A DNA stretch of 64,000 nt. Source: Streptomyces sp. ADI96-02. Its GTDB lineage: Bacteria > Actinomycetota > Actinomycetes > Streptomycetales > Streptomycetaceae. Each line of letters starts with the position of its first letter. Within the stretch, counting starts at the first letter, position 1. Location: the NCBI RefSeq assembly GCF_003846185.1, contig NZ_ML123034.1, forward strand, positions 1,089,726 through 1,153,725, written 5' to 3'. Under the pieces are notes generated by a model that searched no databases, was not told where the DNA came from, and saw only the letters and a program-made list of their open reading frames with translations. The translations under genes and the position numbers were made by a program. Below, piece by piece: positions 8,678-16,937 of this stretch.

Positions 8678-9580
8678 TCAGCCGACCACGGAGGCGCAGG
8701 TCGTCGGGGTGGCGCGCGCCGGGTCGAGGGCGTTCGCCACCTCGTGGAAGGCGATGCGGTCGATCGTGCCGATCGCCACGTGCTCGGACAGGTCGAGGGA
8801 ACAGAGGTTCTGGAGCAGGACGTTGCGTACGTTCGGCCCGTCCAGGAACTGCGAGCGGTACGGGGTCACGATCTGGTCGTACTTGGTCGCGATGACGGTG
8901 TAGCGGACTCCGGGCACGGTGTCGCCGCCGGCGTTGAGCTTGGTCATGAAGGGGGATCCGGCGACCTGGTCGGCGAGTCCGGGGGTCTTGTCGTTGATGT
9001 ACTTGTCGACGCCGGGGAAGTACGGCAGCAGCTTGGTGAGGCCGAGCAGCGTGGTGCCGTGGTTGTCGGGGGCGAGGCCCACGAGGGCGTTGACCTTGTC
9101 GGCGCCGCCGAGGAACTTCAGGTAGTAGTTCGGCATCATGCCGCCCTGGGAGTGGCCCACGATGTCGGCCTTCGGGGCTCCGGTGGCGGCGAGCACCCTG
9201 TCGACGTACGCGTCGAGCTGTTCGGCGGACTTGTCGATGGGCCCGAGGCCGTAGAAGAACGGCACGCCGGGGATCTGTCCGTAGTCGAGGGAGAAGACGC
9301 AGTAGCCGCGGTTGACCAGGTAGGGGGCGAGGCCGAGCCAGTTGTCGACCGAGTTGGCGAAGGTTCCGTGGACCAGGACGACGGGGCGGGGATGGGCGGC
9401 CGAGGGTTTGCAGGAGTAGTCGTTCCAGCCCCGGGAGACGGCGGCTGCCGCCGGAGCGGCGGCGGGGGTGGCCGCGGTCGCGGTCGCCGCGGGGGCGACG
9501 AGGACGGTGACGGCGAGAAGCAGTGCGGCGAACAGGCCGCGCGCGCGTGGGGTACGCGCAGCACGGGTCCAGGGCAGCAT
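8678..9580 (-). CDS. secreted triacylglycerol lipase (lipase class 2 family)
   Basis: 300-residue secreted alpha/beta hydrolase. An N-terminal Sec signal of about 38 residues (basic RAARTPRARG, then GLFAALLLAVTVLVAP) ends near ATAATPA. The mature protein has the oxyanion motif VVLVHGTF, the nucleophile elbow GHSQGGM, and late Asp/His candidates (TKYDQIV; LSEHVAIG). This matches Streptomyces extracellular lipases of the class 2 / EstA type. Four cysteines suggest two disulfides. ATG 9580 has AAGGAGA 8 bases upstream. It should cleave acylglycerols outside the cell. Confidence 0.93.
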   Translation of the reverse strand: MLPWTRAARTPRARGLFAALLLAVTVLVAPAATATAATPAAAPAAAAVSRGWNDYSCKPSAAHPRPVVLVHGTFANSVDNWLGLAPYLVNRGYCVFSLDYGQIPGVPFFYGLGPIDKSAEQLDAYVDRVLAATGAPKADIVGHSQGGMMPNYYLKFLGGADKVNALVGLAPDNHGTTLLGLTKLLPYFPGVDKYINDKTPGLADQVAGSPFMTKLNAGGDTVPGVRYTVIATKYDQIVTPYRSQFLDGPNVRNVLLQNLCSLDLSEHVAIGTIDRIAFHEVANALDPARATPTTCASVVG

Positions 9581-9759
9581 CGTGGGGGTCTCCTTGCGGC
9601 TCAAGGGAGTTGCGATGGGGGTGCGCCCTGTGGCCCGGACCACAAGCTTTCGGTGCTCATGCCAAATTACGCACGAGTAGGGCGGCGAGGGAAGTTACGC
9701 GTCGGTAAAAAATGACGTGATCGCCACCGTAGGGTCCGACGGCCCGCCCGGCCCGCCGC

Positions 9760-10776
9760 TCAGGCGGCGAGTCCGGCCGGTTTCACCGCACCGGGTCCGA
9801 ACCTCTCCCGCAGCAGGTCCGCCACCGCCTCGATCCGGTGCGCCCGTTCGTCCGCCGGGTCGAAGCTGAGCTGGCGGGAGGCCCGCCCGGCGTCGTCCAG
9901 CCCCTCCGCGCGCAGCGCGATCCCCCGCACCCGGGCCCGCTGGAGGCCGAAGGACTCGTGGATGCGGTAGGCGAGCGCGGTGAGCGCGGCCGAGTGCGCG
10001 GTGGGCTCCCGCAGCGCACGGCCGCGGGTCAGCGTCGCGTAGCCGGTCCGGTCCGCGTACCGCACCGAGACCGCGAGCGACCGGCACACCTGCCCCTCGC
10101 CGCGCAGCCGCGCGCCCAGTTCCTCGGTGAGCGACAGGAGGGCGCGGCGGTGCCGCTCCGGGGCCAGTTCGTCGCGCGGGAAGGAGCGTTCGGCGGCGAT
10201 CGAACGGGCCGCGGCGTTCGGCACGACCCGGGTGCGGTCGACGCCGTTGGCCCGCTCCCAGAGGTCGCGCCCCGCGCGGACGCCGAGGATCCGCTGGAGG
10301 GTGGCGAGCGGCGCGGCGGCGATCCGGCCGACGGAGTCGAGCCCGTACCCGCACAGTGTGCGGGCGGTCGCGGTCCCGACGCCGTCCAGGGCGGCGGCCG
10401 GCAGCGGCGCGAGGAACCCGGCCTCCTCGCCCCGGGGCACCACCAGGGTGGTCCCGGGCGCCGCCCGCCGGGCCGCCATCCGGGCCAGCAGCGGGTTGCC
10501 GGCCGCCCCGATCGCGCAGTCCACGCCGTGCAGGGCCAGCGCCCGGACCCGGATCACCGAGGCCAGGCCCACCGCGTCCTGCCCGAAGTAGCGCAGCGCG
10601 CCGCCCACGTCGGCGAGCGCCCCGTCGGGCGGTGCGGCCTCGACGACCGGGGTGAACGCGCCGAGCAGGGCCAGCAGTCCGGTGTACCCGGCCCCGCCCG
10701 CCGGCCCCCCGCCGGCCCCGCGGAACCGCAGGCAGAGGATTCCCGGCTCCTCCCGCGCCTCCCGTGTGCCGCTCAT
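9760..10776 (-). CDS. imuB: ImuB-like Y-family DNA polymerase homologue, probably non-catalytic
   Basis: 338-residue protein with the little-finger and thumb layout of Y-family polymerases (AALDGVGTATARTLCGYGLD as the helix-hairpin-helix region). The catalytic acids are degraded: the first motif, normally xxDxDxFFAxVE, reads GILCLRFRG, and the SIDE motif is replaced by LADVGGALRYFG. ImuB proteins lose these residues and act as beta-clamp adaptors for DnaE2 in translesion synthesis. The start ATG overlaps the dnaE2 stop by four bases (ATGA), so the two are made together. No imuA/sulA-like gene is adjacent. Confidence 0.85.
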   Translation of the reverse strand: MSGTREAREEPGILCLRFRGAGGGPAGGAGYTGLLALLGAFTPVVEAAPPDGALADVGGALRYFGQDAVGLASVIRVRALALHGVDCAIGAAGNPLLARMAARRAAPGTTLVVPRGEEAGFLAPLPAAALDGVGTATARTLCGYGLDSVGRIAAAPLATLQRILGVRAGRDLWERANGVDRTRVVPNAAARSIAAERSFPRDELAPERHRRALLSLTEELGARLRGEGQVCRSLAVSVRYADRTGYATLTRGRALREPTAHSAALTALAYRIHESFGLQRARVRGIALRAEGLDDAGRASRQLSFDPADERAHRIEAVADLLRERFGPGAVKPAGLAA

Positions 10777-13700
10777 CCCGCGCTCCCCGGCGACCGGTGC
10801 CACAACTTCCTTCCGGTGGGGGTCCCTTCGCCGGGCGGCTGGAGGTCGGCCCAGGGGTTCATCTCGTAACCCGTCTCCATCCGTATCCGGCGTCCGGCCC
10901 CGGGGGCCCGCGCCGCGTCCTGCGCATCCTCCTCCGCTCCCTCCGCTCCCTCCGCTCCCTCGGCCAGCCGGGCCGCGACCGCGTCGAGCCCTCCGGTACG
11001 CCGCAGCGCGGCCAGCTCCGCGAGGTTCCAGGCGGCCGAGCCGACCACGGTCAGGCTGCGCGGACCGCGCCGCTGCACCACTCCGCGCACCAGCAGCAGC
11101 CACGAGTGGAAGACCGTGTGCGCGCAGGCGGCGTGGCTGTCGTCGAAGAACGCCAGGTCGACCAGGCCCGTACCGTCGTCCAGAGTGGTGAAGATGACCC
11201 GGCGGCCGGACCGGATCGGCGGCGTCTGGGTGGCCGCCTTGGCCCCGGCGACCAGCACGGTCTCCCCGTGCCGGGCCTCGCGCAGCCGCTTGGCGGAGTA
11301 CGCCCCCAGCCCCTCCAGGAAGGCGTGGTGATCGCCCATCAGATGGCGCGAGACGTCCATGCTCAGCACGCCCAGCTCGGCGCTCAGCCGCTCCGCCTCG
11401 CTGAGGTCGGGCAGCCCGACGGAGCTGGTGCGGCGCCCCTCCTCCAGCGGGAGCTGCGCGCCGGACGCGGCGCCCCGGTGGGCCCGGTGCAGCTCGGAGA
11501 GGTGCAGCAGCAGATCCCGGCGGTTGGCCCCGAAGGCGTCCAACGCACCGACCTGCGCGAGCCGTTCGGCGACCGGACGGCTCGGCCGGGCCCGCTGCCA
11601 GAAGTCCAGCAGCGAGGCGTAGGGCTGCTCCGCCTCGATCCGGGCGGCCTCCGCCTCGCTGATCCCGTGGACGTCCGAGAGCGCCAGCCGCAGCCCCCAG
11701 ACCTCCTTTCCGCCCGCACCTTCCTTATCGTCGGACACCAGTTCGATTCGATGGGCGGACGCCGACCGGTTGACGTCCAGCGGCAGCACCGGCACCCCGC
11801 GCCGCCGGGCGTCCGCGAGCAGCAGCCGCTTCGGGTACATGCCGGGGTCGTGCGTGAGCAGTCCGGCGTAGAAGGCGGCGGGATGGTGCGCCTTGAGCCA
11901 GGCCGACTGGTACGTCGGCACGGCGAAGGCGACGGCGTGCGCCTTGCAGAAGCCGTAGCTGCCGAACGCCTCGATGATCTCCCAGGTCCGGGCGATCACC
12001 TCGACGCCGTAGCCCCTGGCCGCCGCGCGCCGCGCGAACCAGACCTTGATCAGGCTCTGCGACTCGGGGTGGGAGAGGCCGCGCCGCACCCGGTCGGCCT
12101 CGCCCCGGCCGCAGCCGGTCATGATGTCGACGATCTCGATGATCTGCTCGTGGAAGACGACCACGCCGTACGTGCCGCGCAGCGGGCGCTCCAGGTCGGG
12201 GTGCGGGAAGCGGACCGGCGCGCGGCCGTGCCGGGCCTCGATGAACGGCCGCACCATGTCGGCGGCGACCGGGCCGGGGCGGAACAGCGAGATGTCCACG
12301 ACCAGGTCGTGGAAGGTGGCGGGCTGGAGCCGGCCGACCAGGTCCCGCTGCCCGGGGGACTCGATCTGGAAGCAGCCCAGCGTCTCGGCGGACCGGATCA
12401 GCCGGTAGGTCTCCGGATCCCCCGGCGGTACGGCGTCGAGGTCCACGCTCCGGCCGGAGGCGCGCTCCACCTCGGCGACGGCGTGCGCCATCGCCGACTG
12501 CATCCGCACGCCCAGCACGTCGAGCTTGAGCAGCCCGAGGTGTTCCACGTCCTCCTTGTCGAACTGCGCCATCGGGAACCCCTCGCCGCTGGTGGGCATC
12601 ACCGGTGTGCGGTCCAGCAGTCCGGCGTCCGAGAGCAGCACCCCGCACGGGTGCATGGCGATCCCGCGCGGCAGGGCGTCGAGCCCTTCCACCAGGTCCC
12701 AGAGCCGCCCGTACCTCTCCCGGTGGAGCGCGACCTCCTTCAGCTCGGGCAGCTCCTCCAGTGCGGCGCGGGCGTCGCGGGCCCGGATGTGCGGGAACGC
12801 CTTGGCGAGCCGGTCGGTCTCGGCCGGGTCCATGGAGAGCGCGGCCCCCACGTCCCGGATGGCGTGGCGCACCCGGTAGGTCTCGGGCATGGCGACGGTG
12901 GCGACGCGTTCCGCGCCGAAGCGCCCGATGATCCGGCGGTAGACGTCCAGGCGGCGGGCCGATTCGACGTCGATGTCGATGTCGGGCAGCACGAAGCGGC
13001 GTTTGGACAGGAAGCGCTCCATGAGCAGTCCGTGCTCGACCGGGTCGGCGTGCGCGATGCCGAGGAGGTGGTTGACCAGGGAGCCCGCCCCGGAGCCCCG
13101 CGCGGTGACCCGGATACCCATCTCTCTCACGTCGTCCACTACTTGAGCGACCGTCAGGAAGTACGAGGCGAAGCCGTGGTGGGCGATGATGTCCAGCTCG
13201 CCGTGCATCCGGTCCCAGTACGCGCGGTCGCGGTCGTATCCGCGCAGCACCATCCCGGCGGCGGCCCGGGAGGCCAGCACCCGCTGGGCGGTGCGCCGGC
13301 CGGCGCCGACGAGATGCGGTTCGGGGAAGTGGACGCTGCCCAGGCCCAGGTCGGCGGCGGGGTCGACGCGGCAGGCGTCGGCGGTGCGCCGGGTCTCCTC
13401 CAGCAGCCGGGCCGCGGCCCCCTGCCCGAGACCGGCGGCCGAGGCGATCCGCCCGGCGGCCTCCCGCATCGCCGGGGCGTCCTTGAGCCAGCGCTCACCG
13501 CTGTCCAGGGGCGAGCGGCGCGGGTCGAGGGGGACGAGCCGGCGGGCGGAGTCGAGCACGTCGGCGACGGGCCCCTGCCCCGGGTCGGCGTACCGGACGG
13601 CGTTGGTGAGCACGGCGCGTACGCCCTGCTCGGCGGCGAAGCCGACGGTACGGGCGGCCAGCCGCAACGATCCGGGGCCCGCGCCCGCGCGGCCGTGGTC

Positions 13701-14276
13701 GACGGCTTCGAGGCGCAGGTCGTCGCCGTACGCCTGCCGCCAGGGCGCGAGCAGCGCGGCGGCCCGGTCCGGGCGTCCGGCGGCGAGCGCCCGGCCCACC
13801 TCGGAGGCGGGGCCGAGCAGCACGGTCAGCCCCTCGGCCGGCAGCGCGGCGCGTCCCACCAGCGGAGGTCCGGGCGGGCCGGGGGCACCGGGCTCCCGGG
13901 CGTGGGCGGCGGTGACGAGCCGGCACAGCTCGGCCCAGCCGCGCGCGCCGTCCCGGGCGAGGAAGGCGGCCCGGGGCGCGGACTCGTCGACGAAGGCTCC
14001 GCCGCGGGCGGGCGTACGCGGTCGCCGGGGCCGCGGCCCCTCCTGCGCGCCCCCGGCGAACGGCTCCACCGCGAGGTCCGCCCCGAAGACCGGCCGCACC
14101 CCGGCCTCCGCGCAGGCACGGGCGAAGCGGACTGTTCCGGCGAGCGTGTCGCGGTCGGTCAGCGCGAGGGCGTCCATGCCGCGCCCGGCGGCGCACTCGG
14201 CGAGCCGTTCGGGGTGCGAGGCCCCGTACCGCAGGGAGAATCCCGAAACGGTGCGCAGATGCGTGAACCCGGACAT
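10773..14276 (-). CDS. dnaE2: error-prone DNA polymerase III alpha subunit DnaE2
   Basis: 1167-residue C-family polymerase. An N-terminal PHP domain (SGFTHLRTVSGFSLRYGASHP at 1-25) is followed by the polymerase palm with catalytic aspartates in LPDIDIDVE and LLKLDVLG, then helix-hairpin-helix and OB-fold regions (TPPIRSGRRVIFTTLDDGTG). The length fits DnaE2 rather than the longer-tailed replicative DnaE1. It performs damage-induced mutagenic synthesis with ImuB. ATG 14276 has a strong AGGAGG site. A LexA-like box lies about 60 bases upstream, so SOS control is expected. It is first in a two-gene operon with imuB. Confidence 0.96.
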   Translation of the reverse strand: MSGFTHLRTVSGFSLRYGASHPERLAECAAGRGMDALALTDRDTLAGTVRFARACAEAGVRPVFGADLAVEPFAGGAQEGPRPRRPRTPARGGAFVDESAPRAAFLARDGARGWAELCRLVTAAHAREPGAPGPPGPPLVGRAALPAEGLTVLLGPASEVGRALAAGRPDRAAALLAPWRQAYGDDLRLEAVDHGRAGAGPGSLRLAARTVGFAAEQGVRAVLTNAVRYADPGQGPVADVLDSARRLVPLDPRRSPLDSGERWLKDAPAMREAAGRIASAAGLGQGAAARLLEETRRTADACRVDPAADLGLGSVHFPEPHLVGAGRRTAQRVLASRAAAGMVLRGYDRDRAYWDRMHGELDIIAHHGFASYFLTVAQVVDDVREMGIRVTARGSGAGSLVNHLLGIAHADPVEHGLLMERFLSKRRFVLPDIDIDVESARRLDVYRRIIGRFGAERVATVAMPETYRVRHAIRDVGAALSMDPAETDRLAKAFPHIRARDARAALEELPELKEVALHRERYGRLWDLVEGLDALPRGIAMHPCGVLLSDAGLLDRTPVMPTSGEGFPMAQFDKEDVEHLGLLKLDVLGVRMQSAMAHAVAEVERASGRSVDLDAVPPGDPETYRLIRSAETLGCFQIESPGQRDLVGRLQPATFHDLVVDISLFRPGPVAADMVRPFIEARHGRAPVRFPHPDLERPLRGTYGVVVFHEQIIEIVDIMTGCGRGEADRVRRGLSHPESQSLIKVWFARRAAARGYGVEVIARTWEIIEAFGSYGFCKAHAVAFAVPTYQSAWLKAHHPAAFYAGLLTHDPGMYPKRLLLADARRRGVPVLPLDVNRSASAHRIELVSDDKEGAGGKEVWGLRLALSDVHGISEAEAARIEAEQPYASLLDFWQRARPSRPVAERLAQVGALDAFGANRRDLLLHLSELHRAHRGAASGAQLPLEEGRRTSSVGLPDLSEAERLSAELGVLSMDVSRHLMGDHHAFLEGLGAYSAKRLREARHGETVLVAGAKAATQTPPIRSGRRVIFTTLDDGTGLVDLAFFDDSHAACAHTVFHSWLLLVRGVVQRRGPRSLTVVGSAAWNLAELAALRRTGGLDAVAARLAEGAEGAEGAEEDAQDAARAPGAGRRIRMETGYEMNPWADLQPPGEGTPTGRKLWHRSPGSAG

Positions 14277-14336
14277 CGCACCTCCTGGACCGTTCCGCCG
14301 CTCACCACCCCCTCGTCCTCCACCATAGACCAAGTT

Positions 14337-14352
14337 TCGAACGTACGTACGA
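14337..14352 (-). promoter_or_regulatory. LexA (SOS) box upstream of dnaE2
   Basis: The plus strand reads TCGAACGTACGTACGA, one base off the actinobacterial LexA consensus TCGAAC-N4-GTTCGA. It lies 61-76 bases upstream of the dnaE2 ATG; a TATGGT -10-like hexamer sits between the box and the gene (14322-14327, minus strand), so the box would cover the -35 zone. Confidence 0.85.
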
Positions 14353-14389
14353 TAGGGAAGTGTGGCCCGGACCACCGCCCGCCGCACGC

Positions 14390-14419
14390 GAGAGGCCCCC
14401 GGCGGACCGGGGGCCTCTC
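14390..14419 (-). terminator. rho-independent-type hairpin after the S1 protease gene
   Basis: A 13-base perfect stem (GAGAGGCCCCCGG / CCGGGGGCCTCTC) with CGGA loop lies 38 bases downstream of the protease stop. No U-tract follows, as is common in Streptomyces. Confidence 0.75.
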
Positions 14420-14456
14420 CTGCTGCTGCGACGTTCCGGAACCGACCGGCCCGACG

Positions 14457-15542
14457 TCAGCCGATCTCGGCGCCGTAGGCGGCCAGCGCCTCCGGTACCG
14501 GCTGGAAGAAGGTCTCGCCTCCGGCGGAGCAGTCGCCGCTGCCGCCCGAGGTCAGACCGAGCGCGGTGTCGCCCGCGAAGAGGGCGCCGCCGCTGTCGCC
14601 CGGCTCGGCGCAGACCGTGGTCTGGATGAGGCCGTTGACGACGTCGCCGCCGCCGTAGTTCACCGTGGCGTCCAGCGCGGTGACCTCGCCGTCGTGCACC
14701 TGGGTGGTGGAGCCGCTGCGGGTGACCGCCTGGCCGACCGTCGCGTCGCCCGCCTTGGTGATCGCCTGGGTGGACCCGTCGTAGAGGTTCACCTCGCTGG
14801 GGTGCTCGGTCTCCGAGGTGTACTTGACCAGGCCGTAGTCGTTGTCAGGGAAGCTGGAGCCCTCGTTCGCCCCGATCTCCGTGCCGCCCTGCGCGTCGGA
14901 CCAGCTGGTGACCGACGCGGTGCAGTGGCCGGCGGTCAGGAAGTACGGCTCGCCGCCCTTGACCACGTTGAAGCCGAGCGAGCAGCGGGAGCCGGAGCCC
15001 CAGATGGCGTCGCCGCCCGCGATGAGGGGCTTGAACTCACCCGCGGTGCGGTTCAGCTCGGCCTTCCCGCCGAGCCCTTCGACCACGGCCGAGAGCTTCT
15101 TCCAGGCCGCGCCGCCGACCGTGCGGTCGGCGGTGACGACCACCTTGTTGCTCACCGGGTCGACGGCCCAGGAGGTGCCCGGGATCGTGGCCTTGTCGGT
15201 GAGGGTCTGCCGGGCCGACGTCAGCTCGGCGGTGGAGTTCTGAACGATTCTGGCCTTGCCGCCCGCCTGGCGGACCTGTTCGGCGGCTGCTTCGTCGACG
15301 ACGTTCACGACGAGGGTCTTCGCCTCGGCGTCGTAGTACGTGCCGGCCGCGTCCGCGCCCAGCTTCCGGTCCAGGGAGGCGGACAGCTTTCCGGCCGCGT
15401 CCGCGCTCAGGGTCCGGGCGGTGAACTGCGGTACGTCGTCACTGGCGTTCGCAGTCTGGAACGTGAATCCCGCTGCCACCAGGGTGAGGACGGCCGTCGC
15501 GGCCACCGTGGAGCGCTTCCCGGTTATGCGTCGATGCTTCAA
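14457..15542 (-). CDS. secreted S1 serine protease of the streptogrisin / alpha-lytic protease type
   Basis: 361-residue preproenzyme. A Sec signal (1-33, [20 protein letters not shown]) precedes an alpha-lytic-type propeptide (about 40-170) and a chymotrypsin-fold catalytic domain beginning near [10 protein letters not shown]. The triad is visible: His in FLTAGHCTA, Asp in FPDNDYGLV, Ser in [10 protein letters not shown]. Four cysteines in the mature part fit two disulfides. The start is TTG at 15542, preceded by AGGAGG six bases away; no ATG or GTG gives an equally good start. The propeptide should fold the enzyme and be removed autocatalytically. Confidence 0.94.
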   Translation of the reverse strand: MKHRRITGKRSTVAATAVLTLVAAGFTFQTANASDDVPQFTARTLSADAAGKLSASLDRKLGADAAGTYYDAEAKTLVVNVVDEAAAEQVRQAGGKARIVQNSTAELTSARQTLTDKATIPGTSWAVDPVSNKVVVTADRTVGGAAWKKLSAVVEGLGGKAELNRTAGEFKPLIAGGDAIWGSGSRCSLGFNVVKGGEPYFLTAGHCTASVTSWSDAQGGTEIGANEGSSFPDNDYGLVKYTSETEHPSEVNLYDGSTQAITKAGDATVGQAVTRSGSTTQVHDGEVTALDATVNYGGGDVVNGLIQTTVCAEPGDSGGALFAGDTALGLTSGGSGDCSAGGETFFQPVPEALAAYGAEIG

Positions 15543-15977
15543 CTTCGACCTCCTGTGGGGCCGTGTGCGGACAAGTGGGGTGCCCGAACACGGAGGATGG
15601 GGCGTCCACTATTCCGAGGTGACCCATCGCACACAAGGTCGACTTCCGGACGCATACACGACAACGACACGTCTGACAGGCCGTGTTCGCTCACCAGCAG
15701 TCCTACCCGGCCGGTTCCGTTCGCGAACACCCGGTGCGACCGAAGAAGCCTTCCGGGTGAGGACTAGTCCTGTCCGGTATTCGCCCTCCGAGTCCGCATG
15801 TCGTTCCCAACTGTCCGCATGCCGACGGAAATCGCCTTGCCGCAGGCCCCCAGGACCTTCACAGTTCCTGCCGCCGAGGAGTCCCCGTAACGCCTCTGAT
15901 GGGTCATCATCGAAGAGCAGCACACGGCGGGCACACCGTGTCCGGACCGGCCGGGGGACCGAGCGGAGGAGGCACGG
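15543..15977. other. 435-base divergent intergenic region
   Basis: No supported gene. It must hold promoters for the protease (minus) and the alpha/beta hydrolase (plus). On the minus strand a TTGTGT about 110 bases before the protease start is followed by AATAGT-like bases at roughly normal spacing, a weak promoter candidate. Open frames here have poor codon bias and no ribosome binding sites. Confidence 0.4.
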
Positions 15978-16889
15978 GTGCGCGATCGGGTGCGTGCGGC
16001 GGACGGCCGGCATCTGATGGTGGAGCGCCTGGGAGATCCGCGGGGCAGGCCGGTCTTCCTGCTCCACGGGACTCCGGGCAGCAGGCTCGGGCCCGCTCCC
16101 CGCGGCATGGTCCTCTACCAGCGCCATACACAGCTGATCGCCTACGACCGTCCGGGGTACGGCGGTTCGGACCGGCACGAGGGCCGCCGGATCAGCGACG
16201 TCGTCGAGGACGTCCGCGCGATCGCCGACTCGCTGGGTCTGGAGCGGTTCGCCGTGGTGGGCCGTTCCGGCGGAGCGCCGCACGCCCTCGCGTGCGCGGC
16301 GCTGATGCCGGAGCGGATCACCCGTACCGCGGCCCTGGTCGGTCTCGCGCCCTGGGGCGCGGCCGGGCTCGACTGGTTCGAGGGGATGGCCGCCTCCAAC
16401 GTGCTCGCGTACTCCACGGCGGCGGCCGACCCGGACGGGCTCGCGGAGTCCTTCATCGTCCGCTCGGCGCAGATCCGGCAGGACCCGGTCCGGCTCCTGG
16501 ACGACCTGCGCCGCGAACTGACCGACTCCGACCGGCTGGTGGTCAACGACGTGGGCATCCGCTCCATGCTGCTGCGCAACTACAGCGAGGGGCTGCGCAC
16601 GTCGGCCTACGGCTGGATCGACGACGCGATCGCGTTCTGCCGCCCGTGGGGTTTCGAACCGGCCCGGATCGGCGGCCGGGTGATGCTCTGGCACGGGGAG
16701 AAGGACGTCTTCTCGCCGGTCGGCCACTCGCGCTGGCTGGCCGGGCAGATCCCGGGCGCCACCACCGTGCTGGAGCCGGCCGCGGCGCACTTCGACGCGC
16801 TGTCCGTGCTCCCGCGCGTCCTGGACTGGCTGCTGGACGACCGGGAACACCCGGACCTGCCGGCGCGGGCCGCGGCGCCCGGCGGGTGA
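15978..16889 (+). CDS. alpha/beta hydrolase
   Basis: 303-residue cytosolic alpha/beta-fold hydrolase. The oxyanion region is VFLLHGTPGSRLG, the nucleophile elbow is VVGRSGGAPHA (Ser near 95), the acid candidate is Asp in LWHGEKDVFSP, and the base is His in AAAHFDAL. No signal peptide. Homologous Streptomyces proteins are usually annotated only as alpha/beta hydrolases, and the substrate is unknown. GTG 15978 has GGAGGAGG six bases upstream. It converges on fxsT across a hairpin and looks like a single-gene unit. Confidence 0.9.
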   Translation: MRDRVRAADGRHLMVERLGDPRGRPVFLLHGTPGSRLGPAPRGMVLYQRHTQLIAYDRPGYGGSDRHEGRRISDVVEDVRAIADSLGLERFAVVGRSGGAPHALACAALMPERITRTAALVGLAPWGAAGLDWFEGMAASNVLAYSTAAADPDGLAESFIVRSAQIRQDPVRLLDDLRRELTDSDRLVVNDVGIRSMLLRNYSEGLRTSAYGWIDDAIAFCRPWGFEPARIGGRVMLWHGEKDVFSPVGHSRWLAGQIPGATTVLEPAAAHFDALSVLPRVLDWLLDDREHPDLPARAAAPGG

Positions 16890-16908
16890 GCCGCGCCGGG
16901 GCCGCGGG

Positions 16909-16935
16909 GCGCGCCCGGCGGGCGGCCGGGCGCGC
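16909..16935. terminator. hairpin between the hydrolase and fxsT
   Basis: Ten-base perfect stem (GCGCGCCCGG / CCGGGCGCGC), 7-base loop, placed between two convergent stops. Probably bidirectional. Confidence 0.65.
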
Positions 16936-16937
16936 GA

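Noticed and set aside
10764..15767. 1667-codon plus-strand open frame
   Set aside because: It lies entirely opposite imuB, dnaE2 and the protease gene; it arises from high GC3 and has no ribosome binding site or domain.
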